Part shown: positions 1 through 7,434 of the stretch, in pieces
How the letters are laid out: each line of letters begins with the position of its first letter
Position numbering within the stretch: the stretch's first letter is position 1
Assembly (NCBI GenBank): GCA_023701435.1
Contig: JAMPXB010000016.1
Span: forward strand, 1-64,000
From: Bacteriovoracaceae bacterium
GTDB taxonomy: Bacteria > Bdellovibrionota > Bacteriovoracia > Bacteriovoracales > Bacteriovoracaceae
Reading direction: 5' to 3'
Length of the DNA stretch: 64,000 nucleotides
Made by a program: the position numbers and the translations under genes
The notes under the pieces: generated by a model
What the model was told of the DNA's origin: nothing
The model's database searches: none
Seen by the model: only the letters and a program-made list of their open reading frames with translations

Positions 1-67
1 CTGTAATCTTCAATACATGCTTGTTTTTGAGTAACCGCTTGCGGTCGGAATCTGAAAGTTCGGCCAT
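1..67 (-). CDS. Partial N-terminus of a probable IS3-type OrfA (HTH) transposase protein
   Basis: The reading frame starts with ATG at 67 on the minus strand, after a good ribosome binding site (AGGAG), and leaves the window after 22 codons (MAELSDSDRKRLLKNKH...). The short charged start ending in a 'V-x-K-I-T' segment resembles HTH-type OrfA proteins of IS3-like elements. Only 22 residues are visible, so this is inferred mainly from the terminal-repeat-like DNA just upstream. It could instead be an unrelated small regulator. Confidence 0.4.
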   Translation of the reverse strand, partial: MAELSDSDRKRLLKNKHVLKIT

Positions 68-90
68 GATCTGCTCCTAAAAAGAAGAAT

Positions 91-140
91 ACCCCAAAAA
101 CGGGACAGGGGCTTTTTATTTCCTGTCCAGAATTTGGGGT
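91..140. repeat. Imperfect 19-bp inverted repeat inside the putative IS end
   Basis: ACCCCAAAAACGGGACAGG (91-109) pairs with CCTGTCCAGAATTTGGGGT (122-140), separated by a T-rich loop. It lies between the putative IS tip and its ORF. It may act as a hairpin that blocks read-through transcription into the element, or be a duplicated terminal repeat. Confidence 0.6.
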
Positions 141-171
141 ACAGATCATCGGGGGTGCTTTTTTTATGCAA

Positions 172-1287
172 TTATTTCACAGAATCATTGTAAACTTCAA
201 CCGCGCTATACTTAGTTTGAACCTCACTCATCTTAATAAAAGTAATTTCACTTATTCTTAGTTTGTCATACAGATTCTTGCTCGAATAATTAAAAGGAGC
301 GGCGTCATTATTGTCAAAGGCGTAAATAATCTCACTGATATTTGTCATAGCTATGGCCGCAAGACACATAGGACATGGTTGAGCACTGGCATATATCTTA
401 TATCCAGTTAAATCCATTCCACGAATACTTGCTGTCGCTTTTCGGATAGCCTCAAGTTCGGCATGTGAACTAGGGTCAAATGTGGCAAGCATGTTGTTAA
501 CTCCGCTTGCGATAACTTTATTATCTTTGACGATAATAGCACCAAAGGGTCTTCCGCTCTTGGCCTTGTTTTCGATGGCAAGCTCAATTGCTTGTTCTAA
601 AAATGACTGATCACTATTCGTATGCTCCATCTTTTTAGCCCCAGCATTTTTTAAAAGTTCAACGATTTCGTTATGATTTCTTTTTTGGGCATGTTGGAGA
701 GGGCTCACACCATCCTTATCGGGAATACTAATATCAGCGCCGCCCTTAATAAGTTCTCGGATAATATCTTGATGTGTTTTCCCTCCATCACTTAAAATAA
801 TAGCTTCAAGAAGGGCCGTCCATCCCAGTCTGTTGATGTGATTTACATTTATTTTAGTTTTTAAAAGAATTTTGACTGTCTCAAGATGACCTTTCTCTGC
901 CGCTGGAATTAAAGCTGTGCCACCATATCTGTTGGTGCTCTTTAAATCTGCCCCATGCTCGAGTGTCATTAATAGGATTTCATTTCTTCCTTCTGCTCCT
1001 GCAAAAAGATAAGGAGTATCCTGCTTGGCATCTCTGGCATTTACATCTGCACCATTTTTAATAAGAATGCGCGCCATCTCAATTCGATTTAGCTGTGTAG
1101 AAAGTAATAGTGGAGTTCTGCCAATCTCATCTCGAAGCTCAAGTAAGCTTTCCTTCTTCTCAGAAGAGATAATATTTTTAAAAGCATTTAGATCATTATT
1201 GGAAATGGCCTCATGAAGAGAGGTCGCTTGGGCCGGCGATGTCATTAAAATTCCAACGATAGTAAGTAGGTTTGATATCTTTTCCAC
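172..1287 (-). CDS. Exported ankyrin-repeat / guanine-deaminase-like fusion protein
   Basis: The 371-residue protein has an N-terminal signal peptide (cleavage near SPAQA, residues 17-21), about five ankyrin repeats (about 24-217; 'GRTPLLLSTQLN', 'GGTALIPAAEKGH') and a C-terminal zinc nucleoside/base deaminase domain (about 226-371). The catalytic motifs are complete: H275-A-E277 and P304-C305-P-M-C308. The 'YAFDNNDAAPF' stretch after the second motif resembles GuaD-type guanine deaminases more than TadA. Such deaminases are normally cytosolic, so a signal peptide and an ankyrin scaffold on one is unusual. Substrate is inferred only. It is divergent from the broken LysR gene next door. Confidence 0.8.
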   Translation of the reverse strand: MEKISNLLTIVGILMTSPAQATSLHEAISNNDLNAFKNIISSEKKESLLELRDEIGRTPLLLSTQLNRIEMARILIKNGADVNARDAKQDTPYLFAGAEGRNEILLMTLEHGADLKSTNRYGGTALIPAAEKGHLETVKILLKTKINVNHINRLGWTALLEAIILSDGGKTHQDIIRELIKGGADISIPDKDGVSPLQHAQKRNHNEIVELLKNAGAKKMEHTNSDQSFLEQAIELAIENKAKSGRPFGAIIVKDNKVIASGVNNMLATFDPSSHAELEAIRKATASIRGMDLTGYKIYASAQPCPMCLAAIAMTNISEIIYAFDNNDAAPFNYSSKNLYDKLRISEITFIKMSEVQTKYSAVEVYNDSVK

Positions 1288-1317
1288 AAAAATTCCTTTT
1301 TTATAGATACCTTATAG

Positions 1318-2055
1318 ATAAAAAAACTTGAAGAAGATTTAAAGTGTAGTCTCTTTGTACGGAATGGGAAGACCGCTTTAACAACACTTGAAGGTGAAAA
1401 ACTTCTTTTGTATGCAAGAAGAATTTGTCACCTAATAGATGAAGCAGAAGAGTCCATTAAGCTTGATCTCTAATATGGATTTGTTAGAGTTGGGGTTCCG
1501 GAAGATATTGCTTCATCATTTATTGCTCCCATTCTAGCAGGAGTCAAAAAAAAATATTCCAAGATACAATTTTCCGTAGCTAGCGGTATTAGTAGAAAAC
1601 TGTGGGAGCAATATCAATCCGGTGATCTCGATATCGTCTTGATAAAGCAGAGGAAAGGGGAAACAGCTGGACTGGCCAGTTGGAAAGAACCCCTTAGGTG
1701 GATCGATCATAAGCAATACAGTAATTTTGATCAGGATATTATTCCTCTCGTAGCATTTTCTGAGAATGGGCTTTATAGAGATGAGATGATTCGATATCTG
1801 GATGAAAAAGGAAAAAAATGGAGAATTTCTTATGAAAGCTCCAGCCTTGCAAGCTTGATTTCTGCCCTAAATATTGGATTCGGTATTACCCTTCTTCCAA
1901 AGAGACTGGTTATGAAAGAGCATAAAATACTCACCGCCAAACAGGGTTTTAATGGCATTGAGGATTATGAATTAGTTCTGCACGTTGGAAGTCTTTCATC
2001 AACACTATCTAAGGAAGTGGCAAATGATCTGATAAAGTCACTAAAAAATTACTGA
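1318..2055 (+). pseudogene. Broken LysR-family transcriptional regulator
   Basis: One frame from 1318 to 2055 reads as a LysR regulator. It begins inside the HTH region ('KKLEEDL.CSLFVRNGKTALTTLEGE' type), continues through the linker helix and then the substrate-binding domain ('RVGVPEDIASSFIAPIL'). Two lesions are visible. The first ~35 codons of the HTH are missing where the gene abuts the upstream region of the deaminase gene, and an in-frame TAA sits at 1471-1473, where a single base change from CAA would restore the frame. The ORF track shows only the part from 1639. The gene is probably inactive. Confidence 0.8.
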
Positions 2056-2074
2056 TTCCTAATGCTCGTAAAAA

Positions 2075-2109
2075 TAATGACGATGCTCTTAATGAGAGGA
2101 ACGTCATTA
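2075..2109. other. Hairpin downstream of the LysR pseudogene
   Basis: TAATGACG (2075-2082) pairs perfectly with CGTCATTA (2102-2109), with an inner CTCT/AGAG stem. It is followed by a short T-rich stretch (AAGTTTTCAC). It may be a weak terminator for the broken regulator or part of the leader of the next gene. Confidence 0.4.
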
Positions 2110-2205
2110 AAGTTTTCACTATTCCTCACAAAATTTGGGATTAGCTTTAGGTGACTGGACTATCGTTTCTTCAATACTTTCTATTTCATATAAAAAGGGT
2201 TGATT

Positions 2206-3045
2206 ATGAAGTCCTCATGGTTGTTATTTTCATTACTGTTTTTTTGGGCAGGGAATCTCAAGGCCAAGGAAATAACATCGCAGGTTCATGCCATTGAAAT
2301 ATCTCCCCACATCCACGAGCCAATGTTGGTTTATCTTTTAAGCGGGGACGTGGCAAAGATTTTTCAGGGTGACGAGTTATTGAATGTCCTGGTGCAGGCA
2401 AAGGAAAATAAGACCTGGCTTAAATTTTCGCTCAATGATGCGCGCGAAATTGAAGGGGCAGCAATCATTAAGTCACCAATCGGTCCTAAACAAACGATGC
2501 TGAAATCGACAAGCTCTGAGACCCCTTCTGTTTTAAACTCGATTAACCTTGCCCGTAAGTTTTTTCGGGAGGCCCGCTACAAGGACAAGGACTCCCAGTG
2601 TTTCAATCGTGCACACGTTTGGAGCTATGAATGGAAAAAAAATAATTACTTGAATTCGGGGAAAATGTTTATCTTCTTTTCCGCCCGCTACATCAGAGAA
2701 AATGATTTTCATTGGTGGTTCCATGTGGCTCCTTATGTTCATGTCGCCATTGGCTCGGAGATAAAGGAACGGGTAATGGACAGAAAGTATCTAAGGGAAC
2801 CTACGAGCGTGAGAGGGTGGATTGATAGATTTATGGCGAAAGAGACAAAGTGTCGGACCGTTGAGGCTTATTCTGACTATGCCAATTATCCTGAGTCCGG
2901 TGAGTGCTATCTTATGCGATCAAGCATGTTCACCTATTGGCCACTGGACCTCGAAGTAGAGGAACTTTACGGAACCAAGAAAAAATCATGGGTACAAGAA
3001 GATCTGCAAAACGCTTATCTAGATGCTTTGGACATCATTCTATAG
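2206..3045 (+). CDS. Exported protein-glutamine glutaminase-like enzyme
   Basis: ATG 2206 is preferred over the TTG at 2200 because AAAGGG lies about 7 bp upstream. A signal peptide (KSSWLLFSLLFFWAGNLKAK) precedes a C-terminal domain with a Cys-His-Asp triad. Numbering from this start, C132 is in 'CFNRAHVW', H173 in 'WWFHVAPYV' and D192 in 'VMDRKY'. The C-to-H spacing of 41 and H-to-D of 19 closely match Chryseobacterium protein-glutaminase (41 and 20). Members deamidate glutamine side chains in proteins. It probably forms an operon with the lipoprotein 8 bp downstream. The target protein is unknown. Confidence 0.72.
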   Translation: MKSSWLLFSLLFFWAGNLKAKEITSQVHAIEISPHIHEPMLVYLLSGDVAKIFQGDELLNVLVQAKENKTWLKFSLNDAREIEGAAIIKSPIGPKQTMLKSTSSETPSVLNSINLARKFFREARYKDKDSQCFNRAHVWSYEWKKNNYLNSGKMFIFFSARYIRENDFHWWFHVAPYVHVAIGSEIKERVMDRKYLREPTSVRGWIDRFMAKETKCRTVEAYSDYANYPESGECYLMRSSMFTYWPLDLEVEELYGTKKKSWVQEDLQNAYLDALDIIL

Positions 3046-3053
3046 GGAATTTT

Positions 3054-3971
3054 ATGAAGATAAATTTATTGTTGCTTCTCTTGGCCTTCAATTTTACAGC
3101 TTGTGATTCGAAAGGAAGACCTTCCCGTAAGAACTTGCAGCGAACGCATGCTCCGGTGGAAAATGCTCTGCGTGCCGATGAAGGAGAGCGACCGATAATT
3201 AAAGAGACCTACTTGGCCACACTGACTCCCTTGAATCAGGAAATTGCCGGAAAAACTTCCGGTGCCGTTACCATTCATTTGGAAGGGGACTTTCTTGCGG
3301 CCCATGTAAGAGTGCTAGGTTCTGCTCCAAACGTCATTCATGCCCAAAATGTCCATATTGATGGTCTTTGCCCAACGGAAACGGCCGACGCCAATCTCGA
3401 TGGCATTATCGATATTGTCGAGGCAAACCATTTTACCGGCCCGATCCTGATCCCTTTGGATGGGGACATCAATTCCCAATACAGTCTCTTGGGAATGTAC
3501 CCGGTTGCCGATACTTGGGGCTCGTATATCTATTCCCAGACCGCTTCCCTGGAAAGCTTTCTTCAAGACATGAAGATGGAGGACGAAGACCCATTGGATG
3601 ATATTGTTAAGCTTAGAGAGGCGGTGTTTAACCTGGATGGTAGGGTGGTGATGATTCACGGAGTTGCGGATGAACTGGATTTGCCCGAGACTGCTGCCGG
3701 CAAAAATGATTTGAGTGGGGCCCAAACCCTGCCCATTGCGTGTGGAAGATTGAAAAGAGTTTGGACGGTGCCGGGAAGAATGGAAGATGATGATAGGACC
3801 GTGGGCAGAACGCGGATCAGGCCTCCCGCTGATGCTGCAAATTCAGGCAGTACAAATTCTGGAGACGAACGTGGGACAAATGGAACAAGTGGAGATGTCA
3901 CTGGCTCCAGGCAGGACGGCCCATCGTCGGTAGAAGATAGGGAACCTTGTGAGGACAAAGGATGTGAGTAA
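3054..3971 (+). CDS. Lipoprotein of unknown function
   Basis: The track starts this ORF at 2904, but the first 50 codons overlap the previous gene and lack signal features. ATG 3054 gives MKINLLLLLLAFNFTAC, a lipoprotein signal peptide with a usable lipobox (F-T-A-C). The mature 290 residues contain a 'DANLDGIIDIVEANHF' segment, which looks like a calcium-binding DxNxDGxxD loop, and end in a low-complexity Gly/Ser/Asn-rich tail with two cysteines. No family is recognised. It follows the glutaminase-like gene by 8 bp, so it may be a partner or inhibitor of that enzyme; this is a guess. Confidence 0.7.
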   Translation: MKINLLLLLLAFNFTACDSKGRPSRKNLQRTHAPVENALRADEGERPIIKETYLATLTPLNQEIAGKTSGAVTIHLEGDFLAAHVRVLGSAPNVIHAQNVHIDGLCPTETADANLDGIIDIVEANHFTGPILIPLDGDINSQYSLLGMYPVADTWGSYIYSQTASLESFLQDMKMEDEDPLDDIVKLREAVFNLDGRVVMIHGVADELDLPETAAGKNDLSGAQTLPIACGRLKRVWTVPGRMEDDDRTVGRTRIRPPADAANSGSTNSGDERGTNGTSGDVTGSRQDGPSSVEDREPCEDKGCE

Positions 3972-4097
3972 ATAGGACATCTTTCATATCCAGTATTTTC
4001 AGACCCTTTTAGGCATGTAATCAAATAGGATTGTACTGAGAGATTAAGACAGACTTTTTAATAAGAAATTACTTAACAGCTTAATTAGCATAGATTG

Positions 4098-5021
4098 ATG
4101 AAAAAATTAATCATTCTAGGCTCTCTACTCTTTACACCATCTCTCTACGCCCAAGCGTTTGATCAATTCGTCCAAGGCCTTCAGCAGGATTATTTCCTGG
4201 TCCAAACGGAGCGTGGGATAGAGTTGAATAACCACATCAGGGTTTCAAAGTTTGGGCCCTTGGGCAGAATCCTGAGTCCAGATGCAACGGCTACTTATAA
4301 CAGTAAATTAAATCTTATCAGCCTCCATGCCGATCTCCTGACTAAAAATGGTGGTCAGTATAGCATAAAAGATGCACGACTCATTCGCGGTGCAAACTAT
4401 GCGCAGACCTATTATCTTTCAACGATTTTTCATGAGATGGGGCATGCTGAACTTGATGTCTTTGTTGAAAATGAAAGAGAAACAGAAGACTCGATGTTGA
4501 TGCATCATTATAGAAATTTCTTGAAGCCTTTTTATAAATCAAACTTTCCCAAGTTCAATCCGTTCACTGTTTTTCACGAGCACTTTGGCTACTATCGCTC
4601 CGATTTGCTGGATTTCTTAACGAATGAAAGAGGGGATGTGTTGCTGGCCAATGGCTACAACATGTTTACGAAGTCTTGCTTCTTAAATCCTGTTTTACGG
4701 AAGAAACTAGCCGACGGAATAGCATTGGAAGAATTTCAGAAGTTATTTGTGATAAACACTAATGTTGATCCTTACCGTAAACGCGTGAGTCCCCGTTATG
4801 TTTATGTGAAAGGTAAAGATATAGATCTTATGCAAGCTCCGCACGCCAAAGGAATTCTCGAGCAGACGCATACTCTTTTCTGGGCCTATCACCAGACGAT
4901 GTACGGCTTTCCCATCAATCAGAAGGATCTGGTGAACCGAATGAATGTCTCTGGGGAATTTAAAGATAGTTTGAGTGAGTGCCGTACCAGATTTTGGAAC
5001 CAGGCTCAGGCACGTCCTTAG
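4098..5021 (+). CDS. Exported putative zinc metallopeptidase (HExxH)
   Basis: The TTG at 4095 used by the track sits directly before ATG 4098, which gives a standard signal peptide (KKLIILGSLLFTPSLYAQA). The zinc motif HEMGHAE is at residues 112-118, followed by acidic residues that could supply the third ligand. No Shine-Dalgarno is visible. The C-terminal half has several Tyr/Trp-rich helices and four cysteines or fewer. I do not recognise a named peptidase family. A role in degrading external or periplasmic protein is inferred only from export plus HExxH. Confidence 0.6.
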   Translation: MKKLIILGSLLFTPSLYAQAFDQFVQGLQQDYFLVQTERGIELNNHIRVSKFGPLGRILSPDATATYNSKLNLISLHADLLTKNGGQYSIKDARLIRGANYAQTYYLSTIFHEMGHAELDVFVENERETEDSMLMHHYRNFLKPFYKSNFPKFNPFTVFHEHFGYYRSDLLDFLTNERGDVLLANGYNMFTKSCFLNPVLRKKLADGIALEEFQKLFVINTNVDPYRKRVSPRYVYVKGKDIDLMQAPHAKGILEQTHTLFWAYHQTMYGFPINQKDLVNRMNVSGEFKDSLSECRTRFWNQAQARP

Positions 5022-5025
5022 AGGT

Positions 5026-5535
5026 TTATTTTCGAAGGAAAAATTCTGCTCTCCAGATCCCTGTCAAACTCATCCCTGAACTCATTGAAGTAATGGTATT
5101 TTCATCAATGAAGATGGTCGTTGGAGTGGCCTGAACATTAATGTCCTGGGCTACGCCTGGAGCATTAATGAAAGTGAAGGGGTAATCATTCTGCGCTAGA
5201 AATTTTCTAATGGTTAAAATTTCTTCAAAAGGATTGATGGCAAAGATTGATTCTTTAGGAAGAGAACCATTGTCGACTGAAGACTTTAAGCGGGCCATTT
5301 CCAGCTTGCAGGGAGCACACCAGCTGGCCCAGAAAATGGCGATGGACCTGGTTGAAGGAGGAAAGAGAATCTTCTCTCCGTTCGAGGAAGTGGGCCCGAT
5401 CACTTCATATTCCTGACTAATGATCTTGTTTCCAGATTGACGAATATTATTAAGAAAGGACGGGGCCTGTAAAAAAACCACCACCGCCACAATGATTAAA
5501 GTAAAGATATTGCTTTTAGTTAACCACTTCTTCAT
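5026..5535 (-). CDS. Membrane-anchored TlpA-like thioredoxin
   Basis: The 169-residue protein has one N-terminal membrane segment (TLIIVAVVVFLQAPSFL) and a periplasmic thioredoxin fold with the active site W-C-A-P-C ('FWASWCAPCKLEM') and the cis-Pro loop 'VQATPTTIFID'. TlpA/ResA-type proteins reduce disulfides outside the inner membrane. Its start overlaps the stop of the methyltransferase gene by 4 bp (ATGA), and the BigR-type gene lies just upstream. It is therefore probably the last gene of a sulfide- or redox-responsive operon. Confidence 0.85.
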   Translation of the reverse strand: MKKWLTKSNIFTLIIVAVVVFLQAPSFLNNIRQSGNKIISQEYEVIGPTSSNGEKILFPPSTRSIAIFWASWCAPCKLEMARLKSSVDNGSLPKESIFAINPFEEILTIRKFLAQNDYPFTFINAPGVAQDINVQATPTTIFIDENTITSMSSGMSLTGIWRAEFFLRK

Positions 5536-6128
5536 TTCTTGCCTATGTACTGAACCACAGCGCTTCGGCCGTTATGATATTTACCTTCATGGATATTTCT
5601 TTCCAGTTCTTTTCCAAGCTCAGGCTTAAGATGAGGAAGTTCCATTTTCAGGATTTCAAGGTTCATCATCATGTCACGCTTGGGAGGTCCACCAGTACCC
5701 AGCTCTAATTGCTCGGGTCTATAAGCTTCAAGAATTAAAATCCCATTATCTTTGAGCGAAGTCTCAATTCTGGCATGGACAATTTTACGGATGGTGGGAG
5801 GCAGATGAGCAAAGATGGAAATGACAGCATCCCATTTTGCTTTTCCTAAATCAAAAACTTCGAGGTCAGAAACAATAGTTTCCAGAGGCAAATTTTCTTT
5901 TGCCGCTATATTTTTTGCCTTGGACATACCGACTTCAGAGAAATCAACTGCCGTAACATTAAAGCCCTTGCGTGCCAGGAAGAGGGCATTACGACCTTCG
6001 CCTTCAGCAATACATAAAACGTTACCGTTAGGTTTTATACGCGCGTAATGTTCTGCCAGAAAATCATTAGGGGCTTCTCCATAAGCAAAGCCTTCTTCAC
6101 TATATCTTTTGTCCCAGACTGATTTCAT
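5532..6128 (-). CDS. Class I SAM-dependent methyltransferase (TehB/thiopurine-type)
   Basis: Motif I is 'VLCIAEGEGRNALFLARKG' and motif II is 'VTAVDFSEVGMSKA', typical of small Rossmann methyltransferases of the TehB/UbiE-like group. At 198 residues it is a single domain without membrane segments. It is co-transcribed with the repressor (6 bp upstream) and the TlpA-like gene. Members of this group methylate thiols, selenite or tellurite, so detoxification of reduced sulfur or chalcogen species fits the context. The exact substrate is not determined by sequence. Confidence 0.8.
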   Translation of the reverse strand: MKSVWDKRYSEEGFAYGEAPNDFLAEHYARIKPNGNVLCIAEGEGRNALFLARKGFNVTAVDFSEVGMSKAKNIAAKENLPLETIVSDLEVFDLGKAKWDAVISIFAHLPPTIRKIVHARIETSLKDNGILILEAYRPEQLELGTGGPPKRDMMMNLEILKMELPHLKPELGKELERNIHEGKYHNGRSAVVQYIGKK

Positions 6129-6134
6129 ATGACC

Positions 6135-6428
6135 TCAATTACAAAATATTTTTTGCATAGTTTTAAGTAATTTCACCACATCAGGGTTAGTGACATAGTA
6201 GAAGGAAAAGTTCTTTTCCCGGCGTTGACCTAAAAGACCTTCATTCTGCATGCGTTTTAGAAACTGAGAGGTTTGGGATTGAGATAAACCCACTGCTTCT
6301 TGAATATCGGAAACCTGTTTCTCGCCTTCGCTGAGATAACATAAAATGAGGAGTCTTTGCGGGTGGGCAAAATGCTTTAACAGGCCTGACACCTCAACAC
6401 ATTTATTTTGCATCAATTCAAAATCCAT
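6135..6428 (-). CDS. ArsR-family sulfide/persulfide-responsive repressor (BigR/YgaV/SqrR-like)
   Basis: This 97-residue winged-helix protein carries 'LLKHFAHPQRLLILCYLSEGEKQVSDI' and 'LSQSQTSQFLKRM' (recognition helix). Two cysteines occupy the positions used by BigR and SqrR to form a sulfide-dependent disulfide or polysulfide: C30 in 'LILCYLSEGE' and C96 in the terminal 'KIFCN'. C10 is extra. The gene is divergent from two YeeE/YedE genes, as BigR-type regulators often are. It probably represses both its own operon and the divergent transporters until sulfide or persulfide is present. Confidence 0.82.
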   Translation of the reverse strand: MDFELMQNKCVEVSGLLKHFAHPQRLLILCYLSEGEKQVSDIQEAVGLSQSQTSQFLKRMQNEGLLGQRREKNFSFYYVTNPDVVKLLKTMQKIFCN

Positions 6429-6519
6429 AAAAATTCCCTACAATATCAGTCTTATGTGCTTTCAGTACTTATAAGATAATAAAACGTATTGTGATCTTTG
6501 TATTTTTCTTTTAGCCTGG

Positions 6520-6559
6520 TTGACATTATTACATAATTATAATATTATGGAAATGTAAT
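6520..6559 (+). promoter_or_regulatory. Promoter with overlapping AT-rich palindromes, probable repressor operator
   Basis: TTGACA (6520-6525), a 17-bp spacer and TATTAT (6543-6548) form a strong sigma-70-like promoter for the YeeE genes. A perfect palindrome ATAATATTAT (6539-6548) covers the -10 box. A wider inverted pair ATTACAT (6528-6534) / ATGTAAT (6553-6559) brackets it. BigR-type repressors bind AT-rich palindromes over the -10, so this is the likely operator. AAGGAG (6567-6572) then precedes the start at 6581. Confidence 0.7.
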
Positions 6560-6580
6560 ATTTGTCAAGGAGTTAACAAT

Positions 6581-6991
6581 ATGGAATCAGTGATAGGTGG
6601 GATGCTAATAGGGGCAGCCGTTAGTATAATGCTGCTCTTTAATGGTCGCATAACAGGTATTAGCGGAATTGTAAGCGGTTTATTGGACACAAAAACACTT
6701 GATAAGAACTGGAGAATTCTGTTTCTTCTAGGACTTATTATAGGTGGGTTTGTTTTTAAACTCGTTCACCCACAATCATTTACTCTCATTTCAAATGCTA
6801 AAACAATGGACTTCATTATTGCTGGGTTTCTGGTTGGTTTCGGAACTCTAATGGGCAATGGCTGTACTTCTGGCCACGGGGTTTGTGGCATTTCCAGAAT
6901 GTCCATCCGGTCAATTACGGCAACAGTCTCTTTCATTGCCGCCGGTGCTGTTAGTGTTGTTCTATTTAAATTATTGAGAGGAAGTTTATGA
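6581..6991 (+). CDS. YeeE/YedE-family sulfur transporter half, subunit 1
   Basis: This 136-residue integral membrane protein has four predicted hydrophobic segments and the signature 'GNGCTSGHGVCGISRMS', whose cysteines mark YeeE/YedE channels. Single-chain YeeE proteins import thiosulfate; split two-gene forms like this one accompany BigR-type regulators and persulfide enzymes. The stop overlaps the next start by 4 bp, implying translational coupling. Substrate is probably thiosulfate or another reduced sulfur compound, by family only. Confidence 0.85.
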   Translation: MESVIGGMLIGAAVSIMLLFNGRITGISGIVSGLLDTKTLDKNWRILFLLGLIIGGFVFKLVHPQSFTLISNAKTMDFIIAGFLVGFGTLMGNGCTSGHGVCGISRMSIRSITATVSFIAAGAVSVVLFKLLRGSL

Positions 6992-7407
6992 AAGGTTTAA
7001 TTTCTTTAATCGTTGGTATCATTTTCTCTATTGGACTTGCTTATAGTGGCATGACTCAACCTCATATCGTACGTGGCTTTCTGGATTTCTTTGGAAACTG
7101 GGATCCGCGATTAGTGGGAGTTATGGGCGGAGCCATTTTGGTACACGGGATTTCTTATTATTTTATCAAGAAACGTACGTCCCCTTTGCTTCATACCACT
7201 TTCCATCTTCCTACCAAGAAGGACATTGATTCCCGACTGATTATGGGAGCTTTGATTTTTGGTCTGGGGTGGGGATGGGCAGGCATTTGTCCTGGTCCGG
7301 GAATTGTTTCTATGGTTACCGGTGAACCGGCCTTCTTCTACTTTATTGGTTCAATGTTGATTGGAATGAAAACCTTCCAGATCCTGGAAAGAAGAAAAAG
7401 TCTTTAA
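6988..7407 (+). CDS. YeeE/YedE-family (DUF6691-like) sulfur transporter half, subunit 2
   Basis: This 139-residue membrane protein carries the second-half signature 'GLGWGWAGICPGPG', with one conserved cysteine, and 'SGMTQPHIVRGFLDFFGNWDP' near the start, typical of the second member of split YeeE pairs. It overlaps subunit 1 by 4 bp and probably forms a heteromeric channel with it. It is followed by a barrel-like gene 27 bp downstream. Confidence 0.85.
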   Translation: MKGLISLIVGIIFSIGLAYSGMTQPHIVRGFLDFFGNWDPRLVGVMGGAILVHGISYYFIKKRTSPLLHTTFHLPTKKDIDSRLIMGALIFGLGWGWAGICPGPGIVSMVTGEPAFFYFIGSMLIGMKTFQILERRKSL

Positions 7408-7434
7408 TTCAATTTTGTGTTATATAGGAAGAAT

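Larger units (their letters stand above)
1..143 (-). mobile_element. Probable left end of an insertion sequence (IS3-like), truncated by the window
   Basis: Read on the minus strand from 143, the DNA begins TGTACCCCAAATTCTGGACA, the TG-start form typical of IS3-family terminal inverted repeats, followed about 75 bp later by a small ORF with its own ribosome binding site. The other end and any target duplication lie outside the window, so the element cannot be closed. A related sequence (ACCCCCAAAATGGGACAG) occurs alone at 16727-16745. Confidence 0.42.

Noticed and set aside
1534-1716. 60-residue minus-strand ORF inside the LysR remnant
   Set aside because: It is antisense to clear LysR-family coding sequence and has no recognisable features.
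2904-3053. Upstream extension of the lipoprotein ORF in the track
   Set aside because: It overlaps the glutaminase-like gene out of frame and would bury the signal peptide that begins at 3054.
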